From the NCBI RefSeq assembly GCF_900215325.1, contig NZ_OCMS01000003.1:434001-498000 (forward strand): DNA of 64,000 nucleotides, written 5' to 3'. Position numbers and translations under genes: made by a program. The stretch comes from Fibrobacter sp. UWB16. Its GTDB lineage: Bacteria; Fibrobacterota; Fibrobacteria; Fibrobacterales; Fibrobacteraceae. The notes under the pieces are model-generated. The model saw only the letters and a program-made list of their open reading frames with translations, was not told the origin of the DNA and searched no databases. Shown here piece after piece: positions 32,226 to 41,135 of the stretch. Numbering within the stretch: the stretch's first letter is position 1; every line of letters begins with the position of its first letter.

Positions 32226-34187
32226 TTACTTCGCAATTTCCACGTACGCGCCTTTAGGCAGGTCGGGCATTTCGCCCGATTCTGTTCTTTGACCGACGGG
32301 CTTTCCGAGCGCATTGAAAATCATGTTTCCGGGCTTGCCGCGTTTTGAACTGCGAATGTTTGAAATCCTCGTCGTCTTTTGCGGTATCGTGACCGTGATT
32401 TCAAAAGTGACTTGCTTGCTTTCGTAAACGACCGCTTGTCGCACAACAAAAGAATCTCCGGCTTTGACCTTATTCGGCATGTGGCCGATTTTTGTGGTCA
32501 TTGTCGAAAGGTCTACGTTAGAATAAACGATGCTTGAACCGTTCGGATCCCAGGCAACGATTTTGCCGTCCTTGTCAAACCAATGTCCGGTCCCTTCGCC
32601 GGTGGTGCGGCTGTTGAGTGTTCCGTCGGGATCTATGCCGTAGAATTTGACTTTATCTGCGATTTCGCTTTTCTTGATGCCCAATATTTTTGCAACTTCA
32701 TCGCCCTTCAAGTCTAACGTCACGTAAGCGTAATTGTCGCTAATGGGGAGTGTCGTTTCCAGTGCGATTTTCTGGACCGTGATTTCGACAGAGCTGCTGG
32801 AACTTTTCGGTGGCGTCACGCTGGATGAACTGGACGAACTTGAAACAACTGGTGCACTTGATGAACTCGACGCAATCCCTGTTGAACTTGACGATTCTTG
32901 TGCTGGGCAGTTTCCGCCGATGCAGAACGTTAGCGTTTCTCCGGGCGTTCCAATGTCCGTAATCTTGAGTCCTGTTTTGGCTCCGCTATACCAGCGGATG
33001 GCGGGATACTTCTCGTCCGAAAATTCGGGATAGGCGTTGTATTTGAAGAACGTATTGGCTGTACTGCCAGGGCTTGGCCATTGGTCAGAAACGTTATCCG
33101 TAGATTTTCCCGCGGCGCTTGCATGTACGATCCTCAACCCGAGTTTATCCGAAGCGGAGTTGCCTTCGATTGAAAAATCGTAATGTTGCATCAAGAGACC
33201 GCTGCCTTTTAGCACTTGGTTGCGGCCCGTGTTCCGTACGTAAGACCATACCAAGCCTTCCTGGTTTGGCCTTGCGGGGTTCTTATAACGGTAGCAGACT
33301 TCGCCGGGCTTTGTGGTTTCGAGGCTCACGTCGTTGCTGGTTACGTCCACAAAGGGAATCCAGCCTTGGTCCGCGCGGTAAAAGTCGTTGATGGCGACTG
33401 GGTTCAAATCATGCGCACGGTTGCCCATGGTGCAGTAATCGCCGTACCAATAAAGGTCCGGCCAGCCAAAAATCATGTGTCCCGATTCATGCACAAAGAC
33501 GTAAATGGAAAACTTGCCGGGCATGTCCGTCATTTGATGATGCGTGAGCCGGACTCCGTCGCGTCTTTCGTTGGACCATCCGGAATGCGGCCAAAGGCCT
33601 TGTCCCCATGTTTGTCCGGGGCCTGCGTAGACGATGTTGATGGCTTCGGTGGTGCCGTCCTTGTCATTGTCGTAGCGCGAATAATCCACCTGCGAATCGA
33701 AATACGCGAATACTTCTTTCATGAGCGAATCCGATCCCGTGTATCCTTGCAGGCTTTCGTACCAGGACTTTGGATGCTTTGCGCGATACCAGCCGAAAAC
33801 TTCGTTGGTGAGGTCGAGCTGCCCGTTTGAAACATCTAGATAGTAGTCGCGCACGGATCCGTTACAGCCGTCCCTGTTGAACCCTTCCTTGTTCAGCCAT
33901 TCTTCAACATCGGCTACTGAGACGGGCGCCTTCTGGTCTGAAAAATCGACGAGGAGCGTGAGACTGTAAATTTTGCCCTTTGGGGCTGCATAATGGCTCT
34001 TGTTTTGTGTGACAGGCGTTCGTGCCAAGAGAAAACTTGGCTTGCCTGCGCTTTGGTTGTTGAATGTCGGCCGAGCCTCTTCGGGCCACTCCTGGACTCT
34101 TTTCCCTTGATAAACGATGTCGGCAAAAAGCATCGTCGGGAGCAATAATATGCTCGATAATAGGCCAAATATAATTTTGGTTTTCAT
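32226..34187 (-). CDS. Secreted M6-family metalloprotease
   Basis: 653 residues with a signal peptide (MKTKIIFGLLSSILLLPTMLFA). The zinc motif is FVHESGHMIFGWPDLYWYGDYCTMG, where HESGH supplies two ligands and the Glu catalyses; this matches the immune-inhibitor-A (M6) family. A calcium-like motif YDNDKDGTTEAINIVY precedes it. A Ser-rich linker near residue 430 joins a second domain with DLKGDEVAKILGIK and FYGIDPDG, which fits DUF4859. The last 40 residues (IFNALGKPVGQR ... LPKGAYVEIAK) look like a type IX sorting tail. It may degrade plant or microbial surface proteins. Confidence 0.88.
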   Translation of the reverse strand: MKTKIIFGLLSSILLLPTMLFADIVYQGKRVQEWPEEARPTFNNQSAGKPSFLLARTPVTQNKSHYAAPKGKIYSLTLLVDFSDQKAPVSVADVEEWLNKEGFNRDGCNGSVRDYYLDVSNGQLDLTNEVFGWYRAKHPKSWYESLQGYTGSDSLMKEVFAYFDSQVDYSRYDNDKDGTTEAINIVYAGPGQTWGQGLWPHSGWSNERRDGVRLTHHQMTDMPGKFSIYVFVHESGHMIFGWPDLYWYGDYCTMGNRAHDLNPVAINDFYRADQGWIPFVDVTSNDVSLETTKPGEVCYRYKNPARPNQEGLVWSYVRNTGRNQVLKGSGLLMQHYDFSIEGNSASDKLGLRIVHASAAGKSTDNVSDQWPSPGSTANTFFKYNAYPEFSDEKYPAIRWYSGAKTGLKITDIGTPGETLTFCIGGNCPAQESSSSTGIASSSSSAPVVSSSSSSSSVTPPKSSSSSVEITVQKIALETTLPISDNYAYVTLDLKGDEVAKILGIKKSEIADKVKFYGIDPDGTLNSRTTGEGTGHWFDKDGKIVAWDPNGSSIVYSNVDLSTMTTKIGHMPNKVKAGDSFVVRQAVVYESKQVTFEITVTIPQKTTRISNIRSSKRGKPGNMIFNALGKPVGQRTESGEMPDLPKGAYVEIAK

Positions 34188-34354
34188 AAAAACATCCCTT
34201 TCCCTTTAATCCATTTTTAGAAATACATTAATTTGCGGCAAGAAGGCGTTTCGTATGAAAAAAAGCAGAGGAAAACGAGTAAGGCATCGTGTATTACGAC
34301 CGAAATATTTTAGAAATGAATTTTTTTTTAAATTTTTTTGAAAGGAGTGTTGAT

Positions 34355-35320
34355 ATGAAATTTTTGCTGCATTTCGCTGCTTGTGCCTTGACGATTTTCC
34401 TTGTTTCGTGCAGTGATGGAGGAAATACCACTGTATATGTAGAATCTCCGGGGTTTGCCGATATTCCGAAAGGGGGATCGTTGCCTAGATGCTCTTTAGA
34501 GAATGTCGGTGAATTGTATTTTGTTGCGGATTCCAATGCGTTGTTCTGCTGTGCCAATGAAAAATGGAACAAGGTTGTTCAGAATCATAGATCCACAGAT
34601 ACGGTTTATCATGATCTCGAAACTAGGATTTATACGCTGGTCGAGAGCGATACGGTCTATTTGGGATCGAAAGATACGCTGGATGTTGGCTGCACGATGA
34701 AAGCGGACACTACGGATTATCATCTGATTACGGTGATGTGCGGTACGGATACTTTTTCTGTATGGGACCACGGTGCTGGTGCGCGGTTGGCAAAATGGGG
34801 GGAGCCGCTGGTGGATTCCCGAGATGGAAATTCGTACAAAACCGTTGTCATTGGCACCCAAACTTGGATGGCGGAAAACTTGAAATTCAAAGCGGATTCT
34901 GTTTGGCTGGAATACAGCTGGCTTACGGCTATGAATTTCCCGGAAGGTTGCGATGGAACCTCTTATTGCGAACTGGGGGAAAAGCCGCAGGGAGTTTGTC
35001 CGGATGGCTGGCATATCCCGAGTGCTGACGAGTGGAATATTTTGGCGGATTACGTGGATGCTCGTAATGGCGATGAATCTGTTCCAAGGGACTTGGCTGC
35101 AACTAGCGTAAATAAAAAATTTCCTGGAAATGATTTATTTGGTTTTGGCATGGATAATGTGACGATGACATCGACGCAGACGGAAGATAGCTTGTTCTAT
35201 GTGGCCGTGTTGTGGGGGACAGAAAATACCCCTGGCTATAAACTGGATATATCGTTGCGGTATGGTAAATCGAATGCAAAAAGCCTTTATTATGCTGTAC
35301 GTTGCTTAAAGAATGATTGA
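34355..35320 (+). CDS. FISUMP-domain lipoprotein 1
   Basis: 321 residues. Lipobox LVSC followed by SDGG. Residues about 45-70 hold a small module with LPRC, a Gly and LFCC...W. The FISUMP domain ('Fibrobacter succinogenes major paralogous', TIGR02145/PF09603) begins near residue 150: DSRDGNSYKTVVIGTQTWMAENL, then CPDGWHIPSADEW and a final YAVRCLKN. AAAGGAG lies nine bases before ATG 34355. It is the first of three tandem FISUMP genes (15- and 9-base gaps). The domain's function is unknown; the GWH-P-S-x-x-EW pattern recalls C-type-lectin-like folds. Confidence 0.9.
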   Translation: MKFLLHFAACALTIFLVSCSDGGNTTVYVESPGFADIPKGGSLPRCSLENVGELYFVADSNALFCCANEKWNKVVQNHRSTDTVYHDLETRIYTLVESDTVYLGSKDTLDVGCTMKADTTDYHLITVMCGTDTFSVWDHGAGARLAKWGEPLVDSRDGNSYKTVVIGTQTWMAENLKFKADSVWLEYSWLTAMNFPEGCDGTSYCELGEKPQGVCPDGWHIPSADEWNILADYVDARNGDESVPRDLAATSVNKKFPGNDLFGFGMDNVTMTSTQTEDSLFYVAVLWGTENTPGYKLDISLRYGKSNAKSLYYAVRCLKND

Positions 35321-35335
35321 TGGGTGGACTTTGTT

Positions 35336-36328
35336 ATGAAAAAGAATTATTTATTTGTACTTTCTTTGCTGTGGGTTGTAGGCTGTGGAGATGATCCCTC
35401 GACGGAATATATTCCTGTTCATGCAACAGCGATGGTCGGCGAGACGCAGAAGAACCTTCCGAAATGCGATGCTCAGAATGAGGGCAAGGTGGCTTATGTC
35501 ATGGATTCGGGAGAACTGTTCTACTGCTTGGATGGTGCGTGGAAATCTTCTATTCAAGGTGCTGAAACGAGGGATTCCTTTTTTGTTTTCGAATCGACCT
35601 ATATTGCAAAGACAGTGAAGGATTCCGTCTATATTGGGAATGCTGGATCCATAGGAAATTTATGCACTGCAGAACCGGATACGACGAATTACCATGTCAC
35701 AAAAGTTACATGCGGAAAGTCGGAGTTCTATGTGGAAAATCGTCTAGCTCATACGATTTCAACTCAGTACGGGGCGGATTTGGTAGATCCCCGCGATAAG
35801 AAAAAGTACAAGACCGTTATTATTGGCTCGCAGACGTGGATGGCAGAAAACCTCCAGTATGAGGTGGAAGGGAGTACTTGCCTTTCGGACTCTGTAGGCT
35901 ATTGCGAAAAATACGGTCGCGTCTATAATTTAAATGCGGCGCTGGTGGCTTGCCCGGACGGATGGCGTTTGCCGAATCGCAGTGATATTGATACTCTCGT
36001 TAAATTTGTGGATGCCCATAATGGTGGCTATTCGGCGACTCAGGACCTAGTGGCTAGGGATGTTTGGAAATCTGGGGAGAAGGCTTATGACGTCTTTAGC
36101 TTTTCGATTTTACCTGCTGGATACAGGACGGAGCTTGGATCGGCTTATACGGGACAGTTTGCCGGATTTTGGCTTACTCCAGACATGGATCCGAGGGCTA
36201 ATATGTGCTGGCTTAAAGAACACGCTGGAATTTATTCGGGCAATGACAACAATACGCTTCTTGAAAAATACACCGTTTGCGATGTAAGAACGCAATTATC
36301 GGTCCGTTGTCTTAAAAATAAAAATTAG
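35336..36328 (+). CDS. FISUMP-domain lipoprotein 2
   Basis: 330 residues. Lipobox VVGC followed by GDDP. It has the same small module (LPKCDAQNEGKVAYV...LFYCLDGAWK) and a FISUMP domain starting at DPRDKKKYKTVIIGSQTWMAENLQYE, with CPDGWRLPNRSDID and an ending LSVRCLKN. It shares about the same plan as its two neighbours but little sequence outside the motifs, so the duplication is old. The ATG at 35336 lies 15 bases after the previous stop; an in-frame ATG at 35324 would add four residues. Probably co-transcribed with its neighbours. Confidence 0.9.
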   Translation: MKKNYLFVLSLLWVVGCGDDPSTEYIPVHATAMVGETQKNLPKCDAQNEGKVAYVMDSGELFYCLDGAWKSSIQGAETRDSFFVFESTYIAKTVKDSVYIGNAGSIGNLCTAEPDTTNYHVTKVTCGKSEFYVENRLAHTISTQYGADLVDPRDKKKYKTVIIGSQTWMAENLQYEVEGSTCLSDSVGYCEKYGRVYNLNAALVACPDGWRLPNRSDIDTLVKFVDAHNGGYSATQDLVARDVWKSGEKAYDVFSFSILPAGYRTELGSAYTGQFAGFWLTPDMDPRANMCWLKEHAGIYSGNDNNTLLEKYTVCDVRTQLSVRCLKNKN

Positions 36329-36337
36329 GAAATTTAT

Positions 36338-37243
36338 ATGAAATATTTATATGTGTTGACTTTTTGTTTTGCCTTGCTTTTGGTATCCTGTTCTGAAGAA
36401 AATATCACAAGAACGGAATCTGAGGGCATGGCCTCGTTTTCTTCGAAAAGCCTTCCCGAATGCGCTTCAGGTTATGCTGGGAAGATTGTCCTCACGACCG
36501 ATACGAAGGAACTTCTCCTTTGCACGGAGGAAGGATGGAAACCGCTTGCGGTCAGGGAAATTTCGCGGAAGGATTCTTTAGTCACTCAGAAGGATTCTAG
36601 TTTTGAGGAAAAGGGGACCGTGAAGCACGTGTCTGCGGACGATATTGAGTCGTGTGCTGTGTCGCATGATTCGCAGGATGTTCATATCGTGACTCTTGAT
36701 TGCGGCTCGTTTAAGGTTATTGCCGATGATGCGGAATCTCGCGAGAAGATGATTGTTCCGGGCAAGGACATCTTGGATGTGCGTGATTCCCAGACTTACA
36801 GGACTATCGTCATGGGAACCCAGACATGGATGCGTGATGACATGAACTATGAGGTTGAAGAGAGTTCCTGCGACTGGGATTCTTGTGGTGCTTTCCCAAG
36901 GGATTATTCATGGGCTGCTGCCATGACTGTTTGCCCCGAAGGAACGCACTTGCCGAGCGTGGATGAGTTTAAGACGTTGTTTGCTTATGTCGATTCTATC
37001 AATGGAAATACATCGGTTGGTGCGGATTTGCGTTCTCGCAATTACAGGGATTATCGCTATCGCGGTTTGGATTCCTTTGGTTTCAATGCTACTGGTTCTT
37101 CATCTTATGGCTATGCGGAGTATTGGACATCGGTAGAAGTTGACGAGGAAAAAGCGAATTATGCTTTTTTTCAGGGATACGCTTCGTTCGGGAACAAGGA
37201 AAAAAAATCCCGTATTCCGGTTCGATGCATTCTTGATAAGTAA
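36338..37243 (+). CDS. FISUMP-domain lipoprotein 3, diverged
   Basis: 301 residues. Lipobox LVSC followed by SEEN. The small module is LPECASGYAGKIVLTTD...LLLCTEEGWK. The FISUMP domain is more diverged than in the other copies: MGTQTWMRDDMNYE replaces WMAENL, and CPEGTHLPSVDEF replaces CPxGWHLPSxxEW, so the central Trp is lost. Ends in IPVRCILDK. Nine bases after the previous gene. The loss of conserved aromatic residues may mean a changed binding site or weak selection. Confidence 0.88.
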   Translation: MKYLYVLTFCFALLLVSCSEENITRTESEGMASFSSKSLPECASGYAGKIVLTTDTKELLLCTEEGWKPLAVREISRKDSLVTQKDSSFEEKGTVKHVSADDIESCAVSHDSQDVHIVTLDCGSFKVIADDAESREKMIVPGKDILDVRDSQTYRTIVMGTQTWMRDDMNYEVEESSCDWDSCGAFPRDYSWAAAMTVCPEGTHLPSVDEFKTLFAYVDSINGNTSVGADLRSRNYRDYRYRGLDSFGFNATGSSSYGYAEYWTSVEVDEEKANYAFFQGYASFGNKEKKSRIPVRCILDK

Positions 37244-37439
37244 AGCGGAACTCCGACGGTTAAATATTGTCATTAACGATTAGATGTTTAGGCCATCGGT
37301 GGGGTGGAAACTCTTTCCGCTTTTTATTACATTTTTTACGTGAATAGAGGTCTCGTTATTCTAGGTAACAGCGAATGAACTAGCGACGATTCCTAAAATC
37401 TACACTTTAACTCATTACTATCGACAACGGCTAACAACT

Positions 37440-38147
37440 ATGTCTAAATTCAAACGCATTCTTCTCAAGCTCAGTGGCGAAGCCCTCGCAGGCGAAAAGG
37501 GCCACGGTATCGATAATCAGATTCTTTCTGACATGGCCTCCGAAATTGCATCCATCGTCAAGCAGGGTGTGCAAGTCGCTCTCGTGATTGGCGGCGGCAA
37601 CCTCGTCCGTGGCATTTCTGCTTCTGCTGGTGGCATGAACCGTGCCCAGGGCGATGCTATGGGCATGCTCGGCACTGTGATGAACGGCCTTGCCATGCAG
37701 GACGCTCTCGACAAGCAGGGCATCGACTCCGTCGTGATGTCCGCTATCCGCATGGAACCGGTCTGCGAATTCTTCGACCGCCGCAAGGCTCTCAAGCTCC
37801 TCTCTGCTGGCTCCGTGGTCATCTTCTCTGCTGGTACGGGCAATCCGTTCTTCACGACGGACAGCTGTGCTGCTCTCCGCGCGATCGAAAGCGAATGCGA
37901 CGTGATCATGAAGGCCACCAAGGTCGATGGCATCTACACTGCAGACCCGGTCAAGGACCCTACGGCTACCCGCTTCGACGACATCAGCTACAAGGAAGTC
38001 ATCTCTCGCGGCCTCAAGGTCATGGACACCGCTGCCGTTGCTCTCTGCATGGAAAACAACATGCCCATCTTCGTTTTCAAGATGGAAAAGGGCAACCTCA
38101 CGCGCGCTGCCATCAATGGCGACCTCGGCACGCTCGTCCACTGCTAA
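37440..38147 (+). CDS. pyrH: Uridylate kinase (UMP kinase)
   Basis: 235 residues, full length. The amino-acid kinase fold is clear: [15 protein letters not shown] at the N terminus, IGGGNLVRG near residue 55, [19 protein letters not shown] near residue 138, and [12 protein letters not shown] near residue 160. It phosphorylates UMP to UDP for nucleotide and cell-wall precursor synthesis. In most bacteria it directly follows tsf and precedes frr; here 16 kb and 7 kb intervene. The 196-base upstream gap should hold its own promoter, but I see no convincing one. Codon bias is strong. Confidence 0.98.
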   Translation: MSKFKRILLKLSGEALAGEKGHGIDNQILSDMASEIASIVKQGVQVALVIGGGNLVRGISASAGGMNRAQGDAMGMLGTVMNGLAMQDALDKQGIDSVVMSAIRMEPVCEFFDRRKALKLLSAGSVVIFSAGTGNPFFTTDSCAALRAIESECDVIMKATKVDGIYTADPVKDPTATRFDDISYKEVISRGLKVMDTAAVALCMENNMPIFVFKMEKGNLTRAAINGDLGTLVHC

Positions 38148-38171
38148 TAAAAGTCGCTTACGCGAAAAAAC

Positions 38172-38207
38172 GAAACCCTCGCATTTTTGCGAGGGTCGTT
38201 TTGTTTT
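38172..38207. terminator. Bidirectional terminator after pyrH
   Basis: ACCCTCGC / GCGAGGGT stem with loop ATTTTT, flanked by CGAA and TCGTTTTG, between convergent pyrH and the racemase remnant. Confidence 0.8.
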
Positions 38208-38781
38208 ATTCTAGAGTCATCTTCGCGGCTTCGGTCGCGTGGATGATGGTTGTGTCGTAGGTGGGGAGCACGCTATCTTTTGCGCTGATGAGCATGCCGA
38301 TTTCGGTACAGCCGAGAATCACGCCTTCGGCGCCGCGGTTCTTCATTTCTGTAATGATTCTCTGGTATTCCTTGCGGGATGAATCAAGAATTTTGCCGAG
38401 GCAGAGCTCGTTGAAAATGACATCGTTTACGAGTTCGATGTCTTGGGCGTCAGGCGTCATGACTTCGAGACCGGCTTCTATGAGACGGTTCTTGATGAAG
38501 TCTTGCGTCATCGTGAATTTGGTGCCGAGGAGGGCAACTTTCTTGATGTTGTCGCGTTTGATGCAGTTGGCGGTCGCATCGGCAATATGCAAAATCGGGA
38601 TGCGGATTTCTTTTTCGATTTGCGGGACGAGCTTGTGCATGGTGTTGGTCGCGATGACGATAAGGTCGGCGCCGGCGATTTCGAGGCGTTTGGCCGCATC
38701 CGAAAGAATCTTGGCGTTTCCGTCCCAGTTTCCGCTGGACATATTTGCTTCGAGTTCGGCAAAGTCCACATTGTACATCAT
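38206..38781 (-). pseudogene. Aspartate/glutamate racemase missing its N terminus
   Basis: 191 residues from the first ATG, matching the aspartate racemase family from MYNVDFAELE onward, with the first catalytic Cys normally upstream-adjacent region partly present (VIATNTMHK) and the second in VILGCTEIGM. Intact enzymes begin about 40 residues earlier with a GGMSWEST-like motif, which is absent. The family match continues upstream of the ATG in the same frame (NAEVAKALGGFHSAKI) until about position 38835, where it breaks off inside a MerR gene in another frame. ATG 38781 overlaps the MerR stop (ATGA), so the remnant could still be translated. Likely a deletion scar. Confidence 0.75.
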
Positions 38782-38981
38782 GATTTTTGCGCTGTGGAAT
38801 CCGCCGAGCGCTTTTGCAACTTCTGCATTTGATCGATACTGTAATAGCGGTACCCCGTCAAGTTGTCCACATCGTGAGGCAATAGCAGACCTTTCTGTTC
38901 GTAGTGACGCAAAGTCTTTACAGTAACTTGCATCAACTGCGAGAACTCTCCGATTTTAAGTTTGGTTTTGTAGTTTGTCAT
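38778..38981 (-). pseudogene. Truncated MerR-family regulator
   Basis: 67 residues: only the winged-helix DNA-binding part of a MerR protein (KIGEFSQLMQVTVKTLRHYEQKGLLLP...GYRYYSIDQMQKLQK). The long dimerisation helix and effector domain are missing. After KLQK the sequence runs into the racemase coding sequence in the wrong frame and stops. The two genes appear to have been joined by loss of the DNA between them. Without a dimerisation helix it is probably inactive. Confidence 0.75.
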
Positions 38982-39042
38982 CGTACGATTTTGGTTTAGA
39001 TTCGAATCTGCTTAAAATATAAGGTCTGCTCTAAGGGACGAG

Positions 39043-39582
39043 TCAAGGGGTTTTGTTGAAAAAATTTGCCTCCAGTTTCATTACTCTTACGGGTCGGTCG
39101 GAACCTACCGCAAGGCTTGCACATAAAGTTTCTTTGCCGGTGTCGGCGAATCCGCATTTTTCCATCGCGCGGCCCGACGATGGATTGTCGAGAAAGTAAT
39201 CGCCCCAAAGTGCGGTAAAGCCTTTCACGCGGATGCAGTAGTCTATCATCAACTTCAATGCATCAGTACAAATTCCTTTGTTCCAGTAAGGCTTTGCAAT
39301 CCAGTAACCGGCTTCGGCCTCGTTCTCGCCGATGTCGATGTTGCTTTCGCCTTTGAGCAGGTAACCGACGCAACCGATGGGTTCTCCCGTCTCTTTCAGC
39401 TCGATGGCCCACATGTGATCACCGCCGAAAATCGTGCGGATGATTTGCAGGCTTTCTTCTACGGATTTGTGCGGTTCCCAACCGGCGCGCGGTCCTATAT
39501 CCGGGTCACTTGCGTATTTGAAAAGTGCTTCGGCATCACATTCGCGCCAAGGGCGCAGTAAAATTCTATTCGTTTCCATCAT
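39043..39582 (-). CDS. RimJ/RimL-type GNAT acetyltransferase
   Basis: 179 residues. N-terminal RILLRPWRECDAEALFKYASDPDIG is typical of the RimJ/L group, followed by AEAGYWIAKPYWNKGICTDALKLMIDYC (the acetyl-CoA motif, with a slightly changed Q/R-x2-G-x-G loop) and NPSSGRAMEKCGF. It may acetylate a protein N terminus or a drug. Its ATG overlaps the end of the RibD_C gene by four bases, so it is the third gene of the tetR operon. Confidence 0.85.
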   Translation of the reverse strand: MMETNRILLRPWRECDAEALFKYASDPDIGPRAGWEPHKSVEESLQIIRTIFGGDHMWAIELKETGEPIGCVGYLLKGESNIDIGENEAEAGYWIAKPYWNKGICTDALKLMIDYCIRVKGFTALWGDYFLDNPSSGRAMEKCGFADTGKETLCASLAVGSDRPVRVMKLEANFFNKTP

Positions 39583-40259
39583 TTAATAACCTGATAACGT
39601 AGTCTCAAATAAGAGTCTTGTAAAGCTGTGCAGTCCATCAGTTTCAATGCACAGAGCTTGTGAAGTTCTTCTACGGATTTTAGCGAATTCCCGTCAATCA
39701 ACGTAGCGGTCTCTTTTCCGCCAATCAAAACTGGTGCCACTACAATATCGATAAAGTCAAATAACTTTTCCCGCAAAAAGAGTCCGTTGATTGTACCGCC
39801 TGATTGCACCGTCAGCCGCTCGCAACCATAATCCGCTTTCAGGCTTGCAAGGGCTCTGTGCAAGTCTAATTCTTTTTGGTATATGATGTGTAAGTTTTCT
39901 TCGTGAACTGAAAACGCGGGGTGCTTCGGATTCGATGTGATTAAAACAAAAGTCTTGGACCTCGCACAAAAATAGCGGATGCCATGTTCGGTCAGGTGCG
40001 TGTTGTCCAAAAGAACGAACGATACCGGCGACTTGGTTGGCATTTCTTTATGGTTACAGCCCATTTTTTGCTGGACGCGGCCCGTGTTGAATGACCACAA
40101 GTCGGTTGTCTGCTCGATTTCGTAATACTGGTGCAGCCCTTCCTTGACGCCTTCGATATGCGGAAAATCCTGGTCTACGTCCAACGCGTCCGTAGAACCT
40201 GTGCTGATTTTACCATCAACGGACATTAGCATGAACAAAGTGGTAATCGGACGATTCAT
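39579..40259 (-). CDS. RibD C-terminal-domain (dihydrofolate-reductase-like) reductase
   Basis: 226 residues. The DHFR-like fold of RibD is seen in TTLFMLMSVDGKISTGSTDALD at the N terminus, LTVQSGGTINGLFLREKLFD near residue 155, and VVAPVLIGGKETATL near residue 175. It lacks the deaminase domain, so it is not a complete riboflavin enzyme; stand-alone RibD_C proteins reduce various small substrates with NADPH. It overlaps tetR and the GNAT gene by four bases at each end. Confidence 0.85.
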   Translation of the reverse strand: MNRPITTLFMLMSVDGKISTGSTDALDVDQDFPHIEGVKEGLHQYYEIEQTTDLWSFNTGRVQQKMGCNHKEMPTKSPVSFVLLDNTHLTEHGIRYFCARSKTFVLITSNPKHPAFSVHEENLHIIYQKELDLHRALASLKADYGCERLTVQSGGTINGLFLREKLFDFIDIVVAPVLIGGKETATLIDGNSLKSVEELHKLCALKLMDCTALQDSYLRLRYQVIK

Positions 40260-40840
40260 TTCTTATAAGTCTCGAAAAAATGTTGCAGGTGCTTTTGGAT
40301 GATTTTTAACGATTCCTTTTTGCAGTTGGGCTGCCTATCGACTTTCGAAAGCAATATCACGACAGGTGCCGTAATTTCTAGCGCGAGCAACGCAGAGTCG
40401 CCTTTGGCTAGAATGCCCTTTTGCATCATCCCTTCGATAATTGCCTGGTACATTTTTTGAATGCCTTCGATTTGATGGCGCGTCGTGATTTCGGCGAGGC
40501 GCTCGTTGCGGAACTGTTCCTGCACTAGAAAAATGCGCATTTTACGAATCATCGGATCGCTCATGGTAAAGCGGATTTTTTCGACCGTTTCGTGAATGAA
40601 CTCGTCGATGCTATTGGGAATCTTGCCGATATTCTTGTCGGAGCCGAAATTCTCTTCGTAACGGTTTTCCGCTGTATCTATGAGCGTATTCAGAATGTCT
40701 TCTTTGCCCTTGAAGTGCTTGTAGAGTGATGGCGCCTTGATGCCTACGTCTTGGGCAATCTGTTCCATACTCGTCCCGTTATAACCGTTCTCGGCAAAAA
40801 GTGTCAGGGCGGTTTCGAGGATTTTTTCTTTTGTGGACAT
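40256..40840 (-). CDS. TetR-family transcriptional repressor
   Basis: 194 residues. The N-terminal helix-turn-helix is typical: KILETALTLFAENGYNGTSMEQIAQDVGIKAPSLYKHFKGKEDIL. The rest is a helical ligand-binding domain with no clear ligand. It overlaps the next gene by four bases, making a three-gene operon with the RibD_C and GNAT genes. Two 16-bp palindromes 38 and 74 bases upstream of its start codon look like its own operators, so self-repression relieved by a small molecule is likely. GGAG lies eight bases before the ATG. Confidence 0.9.
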   Translation of the reverse strand: MSTKEKILETALTLFAENGYNGTSMEQIAQDVGIKAPSLYKHFKGKEDILNTLIDTAENRYEENFGSDKNIGKIPNSIDEFIHETVEKIRFTMSDPMIRKMRIFLVQEQFRNERLAEITTRHQIEGIQKMYQAIIEGMMQKGILAKGDSALLALEITAPVVILLSKVDRQPNCKKESLKIIQKHLQHFFETYKK

Positions 40841-40877
40841 AGGCTGGTCTCCGCGCGGTTTCCTGTAGTGAATGCTG

Positions 40878-40893
40878 GCTAATGACTATTAGC
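40878..40893. promoter_or_regulatory. TetR operator 1
   Basis: GCTAATGACTATTAGC: 6-base arms around a 4-base centre, 38 bases upstream of the tetR start. Confidence 0.75.
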
Positions 40894-40913
40894 TTCTTGT
40901 GCTCGGAAATTTA

Positions 40914-40929
40914 GCTAATGAACATTAGC
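40914..40929. promoter_or_regulatory. TetR operator 2
   Basis: GCTAATGAACATTAGC, the same arms as operator 1 and 36 bases away centre to centre (between three and four helix turns). Confidence 0.75.
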
Positions 40930-41135
40930 CTGGCAAGTGAAGGCGGCTTTTGATGATCGGCAAATCGATATTGAAATGAAATACCAAAAAACCGTGTTCT
41001 AGGAATACGGCTGTGTTCTGAAAATATGTCTTCATTTTTGAAAAATGATAAAAACTTCTTATTTTCGAAAAATTTAAGGCATTTTGTGTCCTAAAAATGT
41101 TGCCAATGTGGTATGTAAATAGGTATTTTATTAGT

